The position numbers were made by a program, and so were the translations under genes. DNA of 64,000 nucleotides from Plastoroseomonas hellenica (GTDB lineage Bacteria; Pseudomonadota; Alphaproteobacteria; Acetobacterales; Acetobacteraceae), in NCBI RefSeq assembly GCF_018129085.1, contig NZ_JAAGBB010000034.1, positions 1-64,000 of the forward strand, written 5' to 3'. Below are positions 50,700-59,709 of the stretch, in pieces (position 1 is the first letter of the stretch; every line of letters starts with the position of its first letter). The notes below the pieces were generated by a model, which saw nothing but the letters and a program-made list of their open reading frames with translations, was not told where the DNA came from and searched no databases.

Positions 50700-51632
50700 A
50701 TGAGTTCCGCCACCACGGAAGCCGGCGTCGGAGGCATTCGCCGCAGCCGCAGGAGAATGCTGTTCGAGGATGAGCGGTGGCTGGCGATGGCGCTGCTCAG
50801 CCCGACCATCCTGCTGCTCGGGCTGTTCATCGCCTACCCCTTCGTCACGGGCGTCATGCTCTCGCTCAGCAATGCGCGCGTCGGCGTGCCGGGCGAATTC
50901 GTGGGCTTCGCGAATTTCGCCAGGCTCTGGAACGACCCGATCTTCGCCAAGGCGGTCGGCAATACTTTCATCTACACGGCCGTGACGACGGTCTTCAAAC
51001 TCGCCCTCGGCCTTTGGCTCGCCGTGTTGCTGAACCGCCACTTCCGCGGCAAGGCCCTGGTCCGGGCCTTCATCCTGCTGCCCTTCATCATCCCGACGGT
51101 GCTTTCGACCTTCGCCTGGAAGTGGATGTTCGACCCGACCTTCAGCGTGCTGAACTGGACCTTCCGCACGCTCGGCCTGATCGACACCCGCATCAACTGG
51201 CTGGGCGATCCCGACCTCGCGATGCTCTCCGTCATGATCGTCAATATCTGGCGCGGCGTGCCCTTCTACGCGATCAGCCTGCTGGCCGGCCTGCAGACCA
51301 TCAGCCCGGACCTGCACGAGGCCGCGGCGATCGACGGCGCCCGGCCCTGGTCGCGCTTCTGGCACATCACTTGGCCGCTGCTGCTGCCGGTGACGATGGT
51401 GGTGGTGCTGTTCTCGGTCATCCAGACCTTCGCCGATTTCCAGCTCGTCTACGTGCTGACGGCCGGCGGGCCTGCCAATGCGACGCACCTCTTCGCCACC
51501 TATGCCTATCAGGTCGCGATCGGGACCGGCCTGCTGAGCGAGGGTGCCGCGATCTCACTCGCGATGTTCCCGGTGCTCTTTCTCGTCGTGATCATCCAGC
51601 TTCTCTACATCCGGCGCGTGGAGACACGGTGA
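50700..51632 (+). CDS. ABC transporter permease, MalF/UgpA type
   Basis: A 310-residue permease with six predicted helices after a basic N-terminal stretch (IRRSRRRMLFEDERW). The first helix is LAMALLSPTILLLGLFIAYPF. EAA-loop signature EAAAIDGARPWSRFWHITWPLLLP at residues about 205-230 is the UgpA/MsmF pattern. ATG 50700 has AGGGGAGG upstream. The stop codon TGA 51630-51632 overlaps the next start by one base (TGATG), so the two permeases are translationally coupled. Part of the operon 49235-53582. Confidence 0.92.
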   Translation: MSSATTEAGVGGIRRSRRRMLFEDERWLAMALLSPTILLLGLFIAYPFVTGVMLSLSNARVGVPGEFVGFANFARLWNDPIFAKAVGNTFIYTAVTTVFKLALGLWLAVLLNRHFRGKALVRAFILLPFIIPTVLSTFAWKWMFDPTFSVLNWTFRTLGLIDTRINWLGDPDLAMLSVMIVNIWRGVPFYAISLLAGLQTISPDLHEAAAIDGARPWSRFWHITWPLLLPVTMVVVLFSVIQTFADFQLVYVLTAGGPANATHLFATYAYQVAIGTGLLSEGAAISLAMFPVLFLVVIIQLLYIRRVETR

Positions 51633-52483
51633 TGATCGAGGGACCGCTCTGGAGGAAATGGCTGTTCGTCAATATCCCGATCATCCTCTTCGTCTTCGTC
51701 CTGCTTTTTCCCTTCTACTGGATGATCATCACCACGGTGCGGCCGGACAGCGAACTCTACCGGCCCTGGAACGCGCCCAACTACAACCCGTTCTGGACCT
51801 GGCGGCCGACGCTCGAGCACATCCAGTACCTGCTGGAGGAGACGCTGTTCAGCACCTGGATGCTGAACACCATGCTGATCGCCGGCATTTCCACCATCAT
51901 CTCGGTCATCTGCGGCGTCTTCGCCGGCTACGCGCTGGCGCGGTTGAACTTTCCCTACGCCGCCGGCATCGGCACGGGAATCTTCGTCACCTACCTGGTG
52001 CCGCAGACGCTGCTCTTCATCCCGCTGTCGGACATCATCCGCAACTTCAGTCTCGGCGACACGCCCTGGGCGCTGATCCTCACCTACCCGACCTTCCTCA
52101 TCCCCTTCTGCACCTGGCTGATGATGGGCTACTTCAAGGCGATCCCGAAGGAGCTGGAGGAATGCGCGCGCATCGACGGCGCGTCGCGCTTCAAGGCCAT
52201 GCTCTACATCATCCTGCCGATCGCGGTTCCGGGCATCCTCTCCGCGGGCATCTTCGCCTTCACGCTCTCCTGGAACGAATTCATCTACGCCCTGGTCTTC
52301 CTCTCCTCGCCTGAGCAGAAGACCGTTCCCGTCGGCGTCACCTCAGAGCTCATTCGCGGCGACGTATTCTTCTGGGGGCCGTTGATGGCGGGCGCCCTGC
52401 TCGGCTCCATCCCCGTGGCACTCGTCTATTCGTTTTTCGTCGAGCACTACGTCGCCGGGATGACCGGCTCCGTGAAGGGATAG
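51632..52483 (+). CDS. ABC transporter permease, MalG/UgpE type
   Basis: A 283-residue permease with six predicted helices: LFVNIPIILFVFVLLFPFYWMIITTV, and the EAA motif region EECARIDGASRFKAMLYIILP, which matches UgpE/MsmG. The chosen ATG 51632 overlaps the preceding stop. The last gene segment ends HYVAGMTGSVKG, the extremely well conserved C-terminus of this permease family. It pairs with the UgpA-type permease above to make the channel; the ATPase gene starts 4 bases downstream. Confidence 0.93.
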   Translation: MIEGPLWRKWLFVNIPIILFVFVLLFPFYWMIITTVRPDSELYRPWNAPNYNPFWTWRPTLEHIQYLLEETLFSTWMLNTMLIAGISTIISVICGVFAGYALARLNFPYAAGIGTGIFVTYLVPQTLLFIPLSDIIRNFSLGDTPWALILTYPTFLIPFCTWLMMGYFKAIPKELEECARIDGASRFKAMLYIILPIAVPGILSAGIFAFTLSWNEFIYALVFLSSPEQKTVPVGVTSELIRGDVFFWGPLMAGALLGSIPVALVYSFFVEHYVAGMTGSVKG

Positions 52484-52487
52484 AACC

Positions 52488-53582
52488 GTGGCCCAGGTCC
52501 TGATCCAGAGCCTCAACAAGAAGTTCGATGAGGTTCACGTCGTGAAGGACGTGAACCTCGAGATCCGCGACAAGGAATTCATGGTCTTCGTGGGACCGTC
52601 CGGCTGCGGCAAGACGACGACGCTGCGCATGATCGCGGGCCTGGAATCCATCACCTCCGGCCAGGTCATGATCGGCGATACCGTGGTGAACACGCTGCCG
52701 CCGATGGACCGCGACATCGCCATGGTGTTCCAGAACTACGCGCTCTATCCGCACATGACCGTCTACGACAACATGGCCTTCGGCCTGAAGATGCGGAAAT
52801 TCGCCAAGGACGATATCCGGCGCCGCGTGCAGGACGCGGCCGACATCCTGGATATCCGCGACTATCTGCATCGCAAGCCGCGCCAGCTCTCGGGCGGCCA
52901 GCGGCAGCGGGTCGCCCTCGGCCGCGCCATCGTGCGCCATCCGCGCGTTTTCCTGTTCGACGAGCCGCTGTCGAACCTGGACGCCAAGCTGCGCGTGCAG
53001 ATGCGGATCGAGCTGAGGAAGCTCCATGAGCGGCTCGGCACCACTGCGGTCTATGTCACCCACGACCAGGTGGAGGCGATGACGCTCGGCGACCGGGTCG
53101 TGGTCATGCGCGACGGGCGCGTGCAGCAGGTGGGGGAGCCGCTGGAGCTCTACTACCAGCCTGCCAATCGCTTCGTCGCCGGCTTCCTCGGTTCGCCGGC
53201 GATGAATTTTGCGACCGTGCGCATCGAGGCCGATCCGGGCGGCGGCTTCGTTGCCGCGAATGAGGGGTTGCGCCTCACGGTCCCGCCGCGGCTCACGGAC
53301 CGCGTCGGCCCCTATGCGGGGCGTGAGCTGACGCTCGGCATCCGGCCGGAGGACCTGCACATCGCCGATGCCAGCGACCCGCCCGACCTCGTCTTCGATG
53401 CCGTGGTGGAGGTGATCGAGCGGCTGGGGTCGGAGGCGCTGCTCGTCATGCGCGTGGGCAAGGACGCGATGGTCGCCTCCGTCGAACCCACCGTCCCTGC
53501 GCGCATGCGCGACCGGCTGCGGATCGCCATCAATCCGGAGCGGCTGCATGCCTTCGACATGGAGACGGGCGCGGCCGTCTGA
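52488..53582 (+). CDS. ABC transporter ATPase, UgpC/MsmX type
   Basis: A 364-residue ATPase with Walker A GPSGCGKT (36-43), signature LSGGQ (134-138), Walker B VFLFDE (154-159) and switch His in VTHDQ; the C-terminal TOBE domain extends from about residue 235. MsmX/UgpC-type ATPases are shared among carbohydrate importers. The start is GTG 52488 with GAAGGGA 7 bases before it. It is the last gene of the importer operon 49235-53582; the next gene (LysR) is convergent, 18 bases away. It may serve other importers lacking an ATPase. Confidence 0.93.
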   Translation: MAQVLIQSLNKKFDEVHVVKDVNLEIRDKEFMVFVGPSGCGKTTTLRMIAGLESITSGQVMIGDTVVNTLPPMDRDIAMVFQNYALYPHMTVYDNMAFGLKMRKFAKDDIRRRVQDAADILDIRDYLHRKPRQLSGGQRQRVALGRAIVRHPRVFLFDEPLSNLDAKLRVQMRIELRKLHERLGTTAVYVTHDQVEAMTLGDRVVVMRDGRVQQVGEPLELYYQPANRFVAGFLGSPAMNFATVRIEADPGGGFVAANEGLRLTVPPRLTDRVGPYAGRELTLGIRPEDLHIADASDPPDLVFDAVVEVIERLGSEALLVMRVGKDAMVASVEPTVPARMRDRLRIAINPERLHAFDMETGAAV

Positions 53583-53600
53583 CGAACGGCCGGGGCCGGC

Positions 53601-54509
53601 TCAGTCCAGCGCCTGCCAAGGTGCGGTCGCGGCCGCTCTGCGCAGGTTGGCCAGGAACATCAGCGTCAGCCGGGACGGCGTCGCATTGCCGGGCAGCAGC
53701 GCCTGGGCGCTGACATCAGCCGCCGGCGCGAGCGCGAGCTGCGCCACGCCGTGGTCCTGGCCATCCATCAGGAAGAAGGGATCGATGATCGCGATGCCGA
53801 GCCCAGCCCGCACCATCGCGCAGGCGACCGAGGACTGGTTGACCTCGATCGCGATGCGCCGCGCGACGCCGGCGGCCCGGAAGCACCGCTCGACCAGGTT
53901 GCCGAGCGGCAAGCTGCGGCTGAAGGAGATCAGGGGATAGGGTCCCAGCTCACCGAGTGCCACCGTCCGCCGCCGCGCCAGTGGATTGTCGGGCGGCAGG
54001 ATGCAGACCAGCGGCCGGGTGCAGAGATCGACCAGCCGCACATCCGGCTCGCCCACCGGTGAGAGCACCAGTCCGAGATCCACCCGTTCCTGCAGCACCT
54101 GGCCGACGACGCCGGTGTTGTCCATCGCCTGGATCGAGATCTGCACCCGCGGCCGCGACCGGCGGAACAGCGCCAGTGCCCGTGGCAGCAGATTGTCGGC
54201 GAGCGTCGGCGTCGCGGCGAGCTGCAGGGTGCCGATGCTGGCGTCCCGCATGTCCTCCATCAGGCGGCCGATGCGTTCCATGCCGTCGAAGACCTGGTCG
54301 AGGTCGCGCAGGATCAGCCGCAGCTCGGCCGTCGGCTGCAGCCGCCCCTGCCGGCGCTGGAACAGCGGAAAGCCCGTCACGGCAGCGCTTTCGCGCAACA
54401 TCATGCTGACCGCCGGCTGCGAGATGTCGAGCGCGGCCGCGGCGGCGGTGACCGAACCCTGACGGCAGACCGCGCGGACGATCTCTAACTGGCGGAAGCT
54501 CAGCGGCAT
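53601..54509 (-). CDS. LysR-family transcriptional regulator
   Basis: A 302-residue LysR regulator. The winged helix-turn-helix is at the N-terminus: RQLEIVRAVCRQGSVTAAAAALDISQPAVSMMLRE (read in segments), followed by the linker and the LysR substrate-binding domain (LVCILPPDNPLARRR, ISFSRSLPLGNLVERCF, ACAMVRAGLGIAIIDPFF). It is divergent from the enolase-superfamily gene and the Liv-type importer across 121 bases; a TTCAT-N3-ATGAA palindrome touches its start region. Likely activates that operon in response to its substrate or an intermediate (typical LysR behaviour; inference). It is convergent to the UgpC-type operon. Confidence 0.9.
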   Translation of the reverse strand: MPLSFRQLEIVRAVCRQGSVTAAAAALDISQPAVSMMLRESAAVTGFPLFQRRQGRLQPTAELRLILRDLDQVFDGMERIGRLMEDMRDASIGTLQLAATPTLADNLLPRALALFRRSRPRVQISIQAMDNTGVVGQVLQERVDLGLVLSPVGEPDVRLVDLCTRPLVCILPPDNPLARRRTVALGELGPYPLISFSRSLPLGNLVERCFRAAGVARRIAIEVNQSSVACAMVRAGLGIAIIDPFFLMDGQDHGVAQLALAPAADVSAQALLPGNATPSRLTLMFLANLRRAAATAPWQALD

Positions 54510-54512
54510 CAG

Positions 54513-54525
54513 TTCATCTTATGAA
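54513..54525. promoter_or_regulatory. Possible LysR binding site
   Basis: TTCATCTTATGAA, a perfect 5-bp inverted repeat around CTT, satisfies the T-N11-A rule of LysR-type sites. It lies 3 bases before the LysR start codon on its strand, so binding would block its own translation-region promoter, which fits autorepression, and it faces the divergent enolase-superfamily operon 105 bases away. Confidence 0.5.
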
Positions 54526-54630
54526 GAATTAAGAAGAAGGCAATTGAGCTTATCCCCGACGCGCCGCAGTCTCCAGGCACGGGAAACATCCAAGAGCGGC
54601 TGGCAGCGGCCGGCCTGAAACGCGAGCGCG

Positions 54631-55758
54631 ATGCAGATCGCCGCTATCGAGACCTCCGTGGTCGCCCTGCCCTACAGCATGGGCGGGCCGCATCCGCTCT
54701 TCGCCGGGCAGGCCTGGGACCGCATGGAGATCCTGCTGGTCAAGGTGGAGACCACCGACGGCTTCGTCGGCTGGGGCGAGGCCTTCGGCCATGCCGCCAT
54801 CCCCACGACCAAGGCGGCGATCGACAGCATCGTCGCCCCCCTGATGGTCGGCCGCGACGCCGGCGACCTGGCCACGCTGACCCGGCAGGTGCTGCATGGG
54901 GTGCATCTGCTGGGCCGCAACGGATCCTTCGTCTACGGCTTCTCGGGCGTCGAGATCGCGCTTTGGGATATCATCGGCAAGCGCGCCGGCATGCCGCTCT
55001 GGCGACTGCTCGGCGGCGGCGCGCCGGCGTCGCTGCCGGCCTATGCCAGCCTGCTGCGCTACGGCAATGACCTCGACCTGGTCGCCAGGAACACCGCCGA
55101 TGCCTGCGCCGCCGGCTATCGCCACATCAAGCTGCACGAGGTGACGCTGGAGGCGGTGCGCGCCGCGCGCCAGGCGCCGGGTGCGGCCGATGCCGCGATC
55201 ATGCTCGACGTGAACTGCGTCTGGACGCCGCCGGAGGCGCGCGCCATGGCGACCGCCCTCGCCGGCGAAGGCCTCCATTGGCTGGAGGAACCGGTCTGGC
55301 CACCCGAGGATGGCGCCGGCCTCGCGAGCCTCCGCCCGCACGGCATCCCGCTCTCCGCCGGGGAGAACACCGCCGGCCTGTTCGGCTTCAAGGCCCTGAT
55401 CGAAGCCGGTGCCATCGACATCGCGCAGCCGAGCGTCACCAAACTCGGCGGCATCGGGGAGATGATCCGGGTCATCCGCCTCTGCGAGGAGCGCGGCATC
55501 CGGGTGGTGCCGCACAGCCCCTATTTCGGCCCAGGCTTCATCGCGACCCTGCACATCGCCGCGGCGCTGATTGAGGATCCCATGATCGAGGTGCTCTGGG
55601 CGCATATGGAGGCCAATCCCTTCGATCCCTGGGTGCGGCCGCAGCATGGCCGGCTCGCGGTGCCGACCGCGCCGGGGCTCGGCTGCGATCCCGATCCGGC
55701 GATCCTCGCGCGCTATGCCAAGGGCCCGCCGACCCGCACCGAATGGCGCCGGCCCTGA
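54631..55758 (+). CDS. Mandelate racemase/muconate lactonizing enzyme family protein
   Basis: A 375-residue enolase-superfamily enzyme. The barrel contains K-x-H (K167, H169 in YRHIKLHE), metal ligands Asp193 (MLDVNCVW), Glu219 or Glu220 (HWLEEPVWP) and Glu245 (SAGENT), Lys271 (PSVTKLGG) and His295 (VPHSPYFG). Both a Lys-x-x/Lys pair and a His are there, so the chemistry could be a racemase or dehydratase of an acid sugar or related hydroxy acid; the MLE, mandelate racemase or D-galactonate-type subgroups cannot be separated by eye. It heads an operon with a Liv-type importer, so its substrate is probably imported by it. Confidence 0.9.
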   Translation: MQIAAIETSVVALPYSMGGPHPLFAGQAWDRMEILLVKVETTDGFVGWGEAFGHAAIPTTKAAIDSIVAPLMVGRDAGDLATLTRQVLHGVHLLGRNGSFVYGFSGVEIALWDIIGKRAGMPLWRLLGGGAPASLPAYASLLRYGNDLDLVARNTADACAAGYRHIKLHEVTLEAVRAARQAPGAADAAIMLDVNCVWTPPEARAMATALAGEGLHWLEEPVWPPEDGAGLASLRPHGIPLSAGENTAGLFGFKALIEAGAIDIAQPSVTKLGGIGEMIRVIRLCEERGIRVVPHSPYFGPGFIATLHIAAALIEDPMIEVLWAHMEANPFDPWVRPQHGRLAVPTAPGLGCDPDPAILARYAKGPPTRTEWRRP

Positions 55759-55832
55759 GGCCACGCCCGACCGATCTCGCCACCGCCGCAAGCGCGGGGC
55801 ACGCTGAACGACAGAACAGAGGGGAAGAGACG

Positions 55833-57020
55833 ATGACCATCACCCGCCGCGGCCTGGCCCTGGGTAGCGCCGGCGCCGCCGCCGCGCTCGGCCTCGCCAG
55901 GCCAGCCCTCGCGCAATCCGAGCCGATCCGCATCGGCTGGCTCGCCGCCATGACCGGGCCGAGCTCGGCGCCGGCGGTCGGCTTCAACCGCGGCGTGCTC
56001 TTCGCCGCGGAGGCGATCAATGCCGCCGGCGGGGTGCGCGGCCGCCGCGTCGAGATCATCACCCGCGACACCCAGGGCGATCCCACCAAGGCGGTCAATG
56101 CGACGCAGGAGATGATCAGCCAGCTCCGCGTCCATGCCATCTGGGGCCCGACCAATTCCGGCGAATCCCTGGCGGTCACCGCGATCATGGCGCGCGCCGG
56201 CATGCCGAACATCCATCCCTGCGTGGTGGACAGCCTGATCGACGTCCGCCGCTACCCGAACGCCTTCCGCGTCGCGCCGTCCAACACGCAATGGGACGAT
56301 GCGGTGCGCGGCTACTGCCTGCAGCGCGTCAACGCGAAGAAGGTCGCGGTGGTCGGCGACACCACCGGCTATGGCGTCAGCGCCGCCAATGCGTCGGTCG
56401 CCGCCTTCCAGCGCGACGGCGCCGAGGTGGTCTACAAGGCCAATATCGACGCGACCCAGCCCGACATGACGCCCGACATGCTGCGCGCCCGCACCGCCGG
56501 CGCCGAGGCGATCGTGATCTGGAGCGTCTCCACCGGCATGATCGCGCGCATGCTGAACACCCGCGCCCATATGGGCTGGGACGTGCCCTTCGTCGGCCAT
56601 CCGGCGATGTCCTCCGGCGAGGTCGGCACCCTGGTCGAGCGGCCGCAGAATTGGGAGAAGGTCTACGCCATCGGCTACCGGAGCTGCAGCTTCGACGCTT
56701 CCGGCAACCTGCCGCCGCGCACCGCGGAGCTGGTCGGGCGGCTGCGCGGCAAGGTCGACCTGCGCGACACGCTGCTCTGGTGGGTCGCCAGCGGCATCGA
56801 CGCGGTGGACCTGATCGCCAAGGCGGTGGAGGCGACCGGGTCTTCCGACAAGCCCGCGATCATCCGCCACTGGAACACGCTGACCAAATACCCCGGCTAT
56901 TTCGGCGAATACAGTTTTACCGCCACCGAGCACAACGGCTACCCGACCGAGGATGTCGTGATGTCCGCCGCCAACTCGGCGCGCGACGGCGCCTTCGCGC
57001 TCGCGCCGGGCTACGGCTGA
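55833..57020 (+). CDS. Branched-chain amino acid-type ABC solute-binding protein
   Basis: A 395-residue LivK-type periplasmic receptor. Signal peptide with twin arginine (TRRGLALGSAGAAAALGLARPALAQS). Mature start EPIRIGWLAAMTGPSSAPAVGF, with AAEAINAAGGVRGRRVEIITRDTQGDPTKAVNATQEMI (read in parts) and GPTNSGESLAVTAIMARAGMPNI as the classic Peripla_BP_6 pattern. The ligand may be an amide or a carboxylate rather than a branched-chain amino acid, as suggested by the enolase-superfamily neighbour. ATG 55833 follows AGGGGAAGAG. Followed by the cognate permeases and ATPases. Confidence 0.92.
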   Translation: MTITRRGLALGSAGAAAALGLARPALAQSEPIRIGWLAAMTGPSSAPAVGFNRGVLFAAEAINAAGGVRGRRVEIITRDTQGDPTKAVNATQEMISQLRVHAIWGPTNSGESLAVTAIMARAGMPNIHPCVVDSLIDVRRYPNAFRVAPSNTQWDDAVRGYCLQRVNAKKVAVVGDTTGYGVSAANASVAAFQRDGAEVVYKANIDATQPDMTPDMLRARTAGAEAIVIWSVSTGMIARMLNTRAHMGWDVPFVGHPAMSSGEVGTLVERPQNWEKVYAIGYRSCSFDASGNLPPRTAELVGRLRGKVDLRDTLLWWVASGIDAVDLIAKAVEATGSSDKPAIIRHWNTLTKYPGYFGEYSFTATEHNGYPTEDVVMSAANSARDGAFALAPGYG

Positions 57021-57048
57021 GGCCGGACCGGACGCGGGAGGATACTGA

Positions 57049-57906
57049 ATGCTCGCCTCGATCCTGGCCTCCGGCCTTGCGGTCGGTGCCGTCTATGCGC
57101 TGATCGGCATCACCTACAACACGATGTTCGCGACCTCCCGCGTCATGAGCTTCACCGCCGGGCAGCTCGGCATGCTCGGCGGCGTGTTCGGTTCGCTCTT
57201 CATCCTGAAGCTCGGCCTGCCCTCGATCCTCGGCCTGCTGCTGATGCTCGCCGCCTGCGCGCTGATCGGCGTCATGACCGAGATCGTCGCGGTGCGGCCG
57301 GTGCTGAAAAGCCTCGAACAGCACCTCTATGTGCTGACCACGCTGGCGGTCGCGCTGCTGATCCAGCAATTCACCGCCATCCAGTGGGGCACCGAGCCGC
57401 AGCCCTTCCCGCGGCTCTTCGCCATCGGCAGCGGCGTCTGGGACGAGAAGTACTGGCTGCCGGTCGTGATCTGCGCGGTGACCATCATCGGCCTGGAGTA
57501 TCTCTACCGGCGCACGCTGGTCGGCCGCGCCTTCGTCGCGATCGCGGAGGATAATTTCGCCGCCCGCGCGCTCGGCCTGCCGGAGCGCAACCTGCGCATC
57601 GCGAGCTATGCGCTGGCGGGCGCCATCGGCGGCCTGGCGGGCTTCGCCGGTGGGCAATTGCTGCTGGCCTTCTTCGCCAATGGCCCGCTGCTGAATTTTT
57701 ATGGCTTCATCCCGGTGGCGCTCGGCGGCCTCGGCAACAACCGCGGCGCTGTCATCGGTGGCCTGGCGCTCGGCTTGTTCCAGCAGGCGGCGAATTTCTG
57801 GGTCGGCGGCATCTTCTCCTCGGTCGCGGTTTTCACCCTCTTCATCATCGTGCTGCTCGCCGCGCCGCAAGGCCTGTTCGGCGCCGCTGCGTCACGGAGG
57901 GTCTGA
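57049..57906 (+). CDS. livH: Branched-chain amino acid-type ABC permease LivH
   Basis: A 285-residue permease with about eight helices. LivH markers: the opening LASGLAVGAVYALIGITYNT, the helix-1 loop MSFTAGQLGMLGGVFGSL, VAIAEDNFAARALGLPERNL (the EAA-like loop at residues about 160-180), and FIPVALGGLGNNRGAVIGGLALGL near the end. It forms the channel with LivM. The TGA stop (57904-57906) overlaps the next start by one base, so LivH and the LivM-LivG fusion are translationally coupled. Spaced 28 bases from the receptor gene. Confidence 0.92.
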   Translation: MLASILASGLAVGAVYALIGITYNTMFATSRVMSFTAGQLGMLGGVFGSLFILKLGLPSILGLLLMLAACALIGVMTEIVAVRPVLKSLEQHLYVLTTLAVALLIQQFTAIQWGTEPQPFPRLFAIGSGVWDEKYWLPVVICAVTIIGLEYLYRRTLVGRAFVAIAEDNFAARALGLPERNLRIASYALAGAIGGLAGFAGGQLLLAFFANGPLLNFYGFIPVALGGLGNNRGAVIGGLALGLFQQAANFWVGGIFSSVAVFTLFIIVLLAAPQGLFGAAASRRV

Positions 57907-59702
57907 TGAGCGCCACGACCTCCGAGGCGACCGGCATCGAGGCAGCCGGCGGCCGGCGCTTCGCAGCCCTGCTGCCCTTCCTGGCACTGCTGGCGATCGG
58001 CCTCGTCATTCCCTTCGTCGGCAACGAATACTGGGTCCTGATCGCAACCCGCATCGCCATCTACTGGGTGCTGATCTCGGGGCTCAATCTCGTCGTCGGC
58101 TATGCCGGGCAGCTCGCCATCGGCTATGTCGCGCTCTTCACCCTCGGCGCCTATACCACGAGCGTGCTGGCCGCCGGCAATGCGACGCCCCCGGTACCGG
58201 CCTTTGCAGCCCTCGGAATTGCGGGCCTGGCCGGCGCGGTGTTCGGCGTGGTGGTGGGCCTGCCGGCGCTCCGGCTCCGCACCTTCTACTTCGCGATCTC
58301 GACGCTCGGCTTCGCGACCATCGTCACCCAGATCGCACTCGCCTGGCAGGATGTCACGGGCGGCGGCATCGGCCTGCCGGGGCCGACGCTGCCCGAACCC
58401 TTCGACACCGTGACGGGCCTGCTCTATCTCTGCCTGGCCTTCGCCGCCTTCAGCACCTGGATCACCGCGAACATCGCCCGCAGCCGCTTCGGCCGCGCGC
58501 TGGTCGCGGTGCGCGATGCCGATGTGGCGGCGGAAGCGACCGGCATCTCCAAGCCGCGCCTGCTGGTGCTGGTCTTCATCCTGGCCGGCGCGCTGGCGGC
58601 TGTCGCGGGCGGCCTCTTCGCCAGCCTGCAGACCTACATCACGCCGGATGCCTTCACCTTCGAGCTGTCGCTGCTGTTCTTCATCGCGGTGCTGATCGGC
58701 GGCCGCGGCTCCATCCTCGGCCCGCTGCTCGGCACCATCATCTTGACCGTGCTGCCGGAGATCGCGGCACCGCTCGCTGCCTGGTCCACCTTCCTCTACG
58801 CGGCGCTGCTGCTGGTCATCGTGCTCGCCATGCCCGGCGGCATCGCGGCCCTGCTGGATTTCCGCAATCGCAAGCCGCTGCCCCCGGGACGCGCCATCGC
58901 ACCCCGTCCCGACGCGGTGCGGACGCTGGTCGCGCATCGCGCCACGCCGGACATCCTGTCCCTCCGGGGGATTGTGCTCTCCTTCGGCGGCGTCCGGGCG
59001 ATCGACGGGCTCGACCTCGAGGTCCGGCCCGGGCAGATCCATGGCCTGATCGGCCCGAACGGCAGCGGCAAGACGACGACGCTGAACGTGATCTCCGGCT
59101 ACTACAGGCCGGAGACCGGCAGCATGATGCTCGGCGGCCACACCCTGGCCGCGGGCCGCACCACCGATCGCGCCGCACATGGCATCGCCCGCACCTTCCA
59201 GACCCCGCGCCTGATCGGCGAGGCCTCGGTGCTGGAGAATGTGATGATCGGCGGCACCATCGAAGGCCGGGCCACCTTCCTCGAGGCCTTGCTGTCCCTG
59301 CCGCGCCATCGGCGGGAGGAACGCGTGATGGAACAGCGCGCCCGCCTGGCGCTCGCCGCCGTCGGCCTCGATGGCGTGACGGAGGTGCGCGCCGACCGCC
59401 TGCAGCACAGCGAGCTGCGCTTCATGGAGATCGCGCGCGCGCTGATGCAACGCCCGGCCTTCCTGCTGCTCGACGAGCCGGCCGCCGGCCTCTCCGCCGA
59501 GGAGATCCGGCGCCTCGCTGCCCTGATCCGGGCAGTGAGCGCGGGCGGCACCGGCGTGCTGCTGGTCGAGCACCATGCCGACCTGATCTTCGACATCTGC
59601 GACCACGTCACGGTGCTCAACCTCGGCCGCATCCTGGCGGCGGGAACCCCGGGCGAGATCCGCGTCCACAAGGAGGTGGTCAGTGCCTATCTCGGCGCCT
59701 GA
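57906..59702 (+). CDS. LivM permease fused to LivG ATPase
   Basis: A 598-residue fusion protein. Residues 1 to about 315 are the LivM-type permease (about nine helices; GLNLVVGYAGQLAIGYVALFTLGAYT, LPALRLRTFYFAISTLGFATI, AVRDADVAAEATGI, FELSLLFFIAVLIGGRGSILGPLLG). A linker of about 30 residues leads to a LivG-type ATPase (residues about 350-598): Walker A GPNGSGKT (383-390), Walker B FLLLDE (519-524), and switch VEHHADLI. The ABC signature is LQHSELR (499-505), lacking the usual LSxG; Gly is absent. A fusion guarantees one-to-one stoichiometry of permease and ATPase. Clear coupling by TGATG overlap with livH. LivF follows separately. Confidence 0.9.
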   Translation: MSATTSEATGIEAAGGRRFAALLPFLALLAIGLVIPFVGNEYWVLIATRIAIYWVLISGLNLVVGYAGQLAIGYVALFTLGAYTTSVLAAGNATPPVPAFAALGIAGLAGAVFGVVVGLPALRLRTFYFAISTLGFATIVTQIALAWQDVTGGGIGLPGPTLPEPFDTVTGLLYLCLAFAAFSTWITANIARSRFGRALVAVRDADVAAEATGISKPRLLVLVFILAGALAAVAGGLFASLQTYITPDAFTFELSLLFFIAVLIGGRGSILGPLLGTIILTVLPEIAAPLAAWSTFLYAALLLVIVLAMPGGIAALLDFRNRKPLPPGRAIAPRPDAVRTLVAHRATPDILSLRGIVLSFGGVRAIDGLDLEVRPGQIHGLIGPNGSGKTTTLNVISGYYRPETGSMMLGGHTLAAGRTTDRAAHGIARTFQTPRLIGEASVLENVMIGGTIEGRATFLEALLSLPRHRREERVMEQRARLALAAVGLDGVTEVRADRLQHSELRFMEIARALMQRPAFLLLDEPAAGLSAEEIRRLAALIRAVSAGGTGVLLVEHHADLIFDICDHVTVLNLGRILAAGTPGEIRVHKEVVSAYLGA

Positions 59703-59709
59703 GCGTCCG

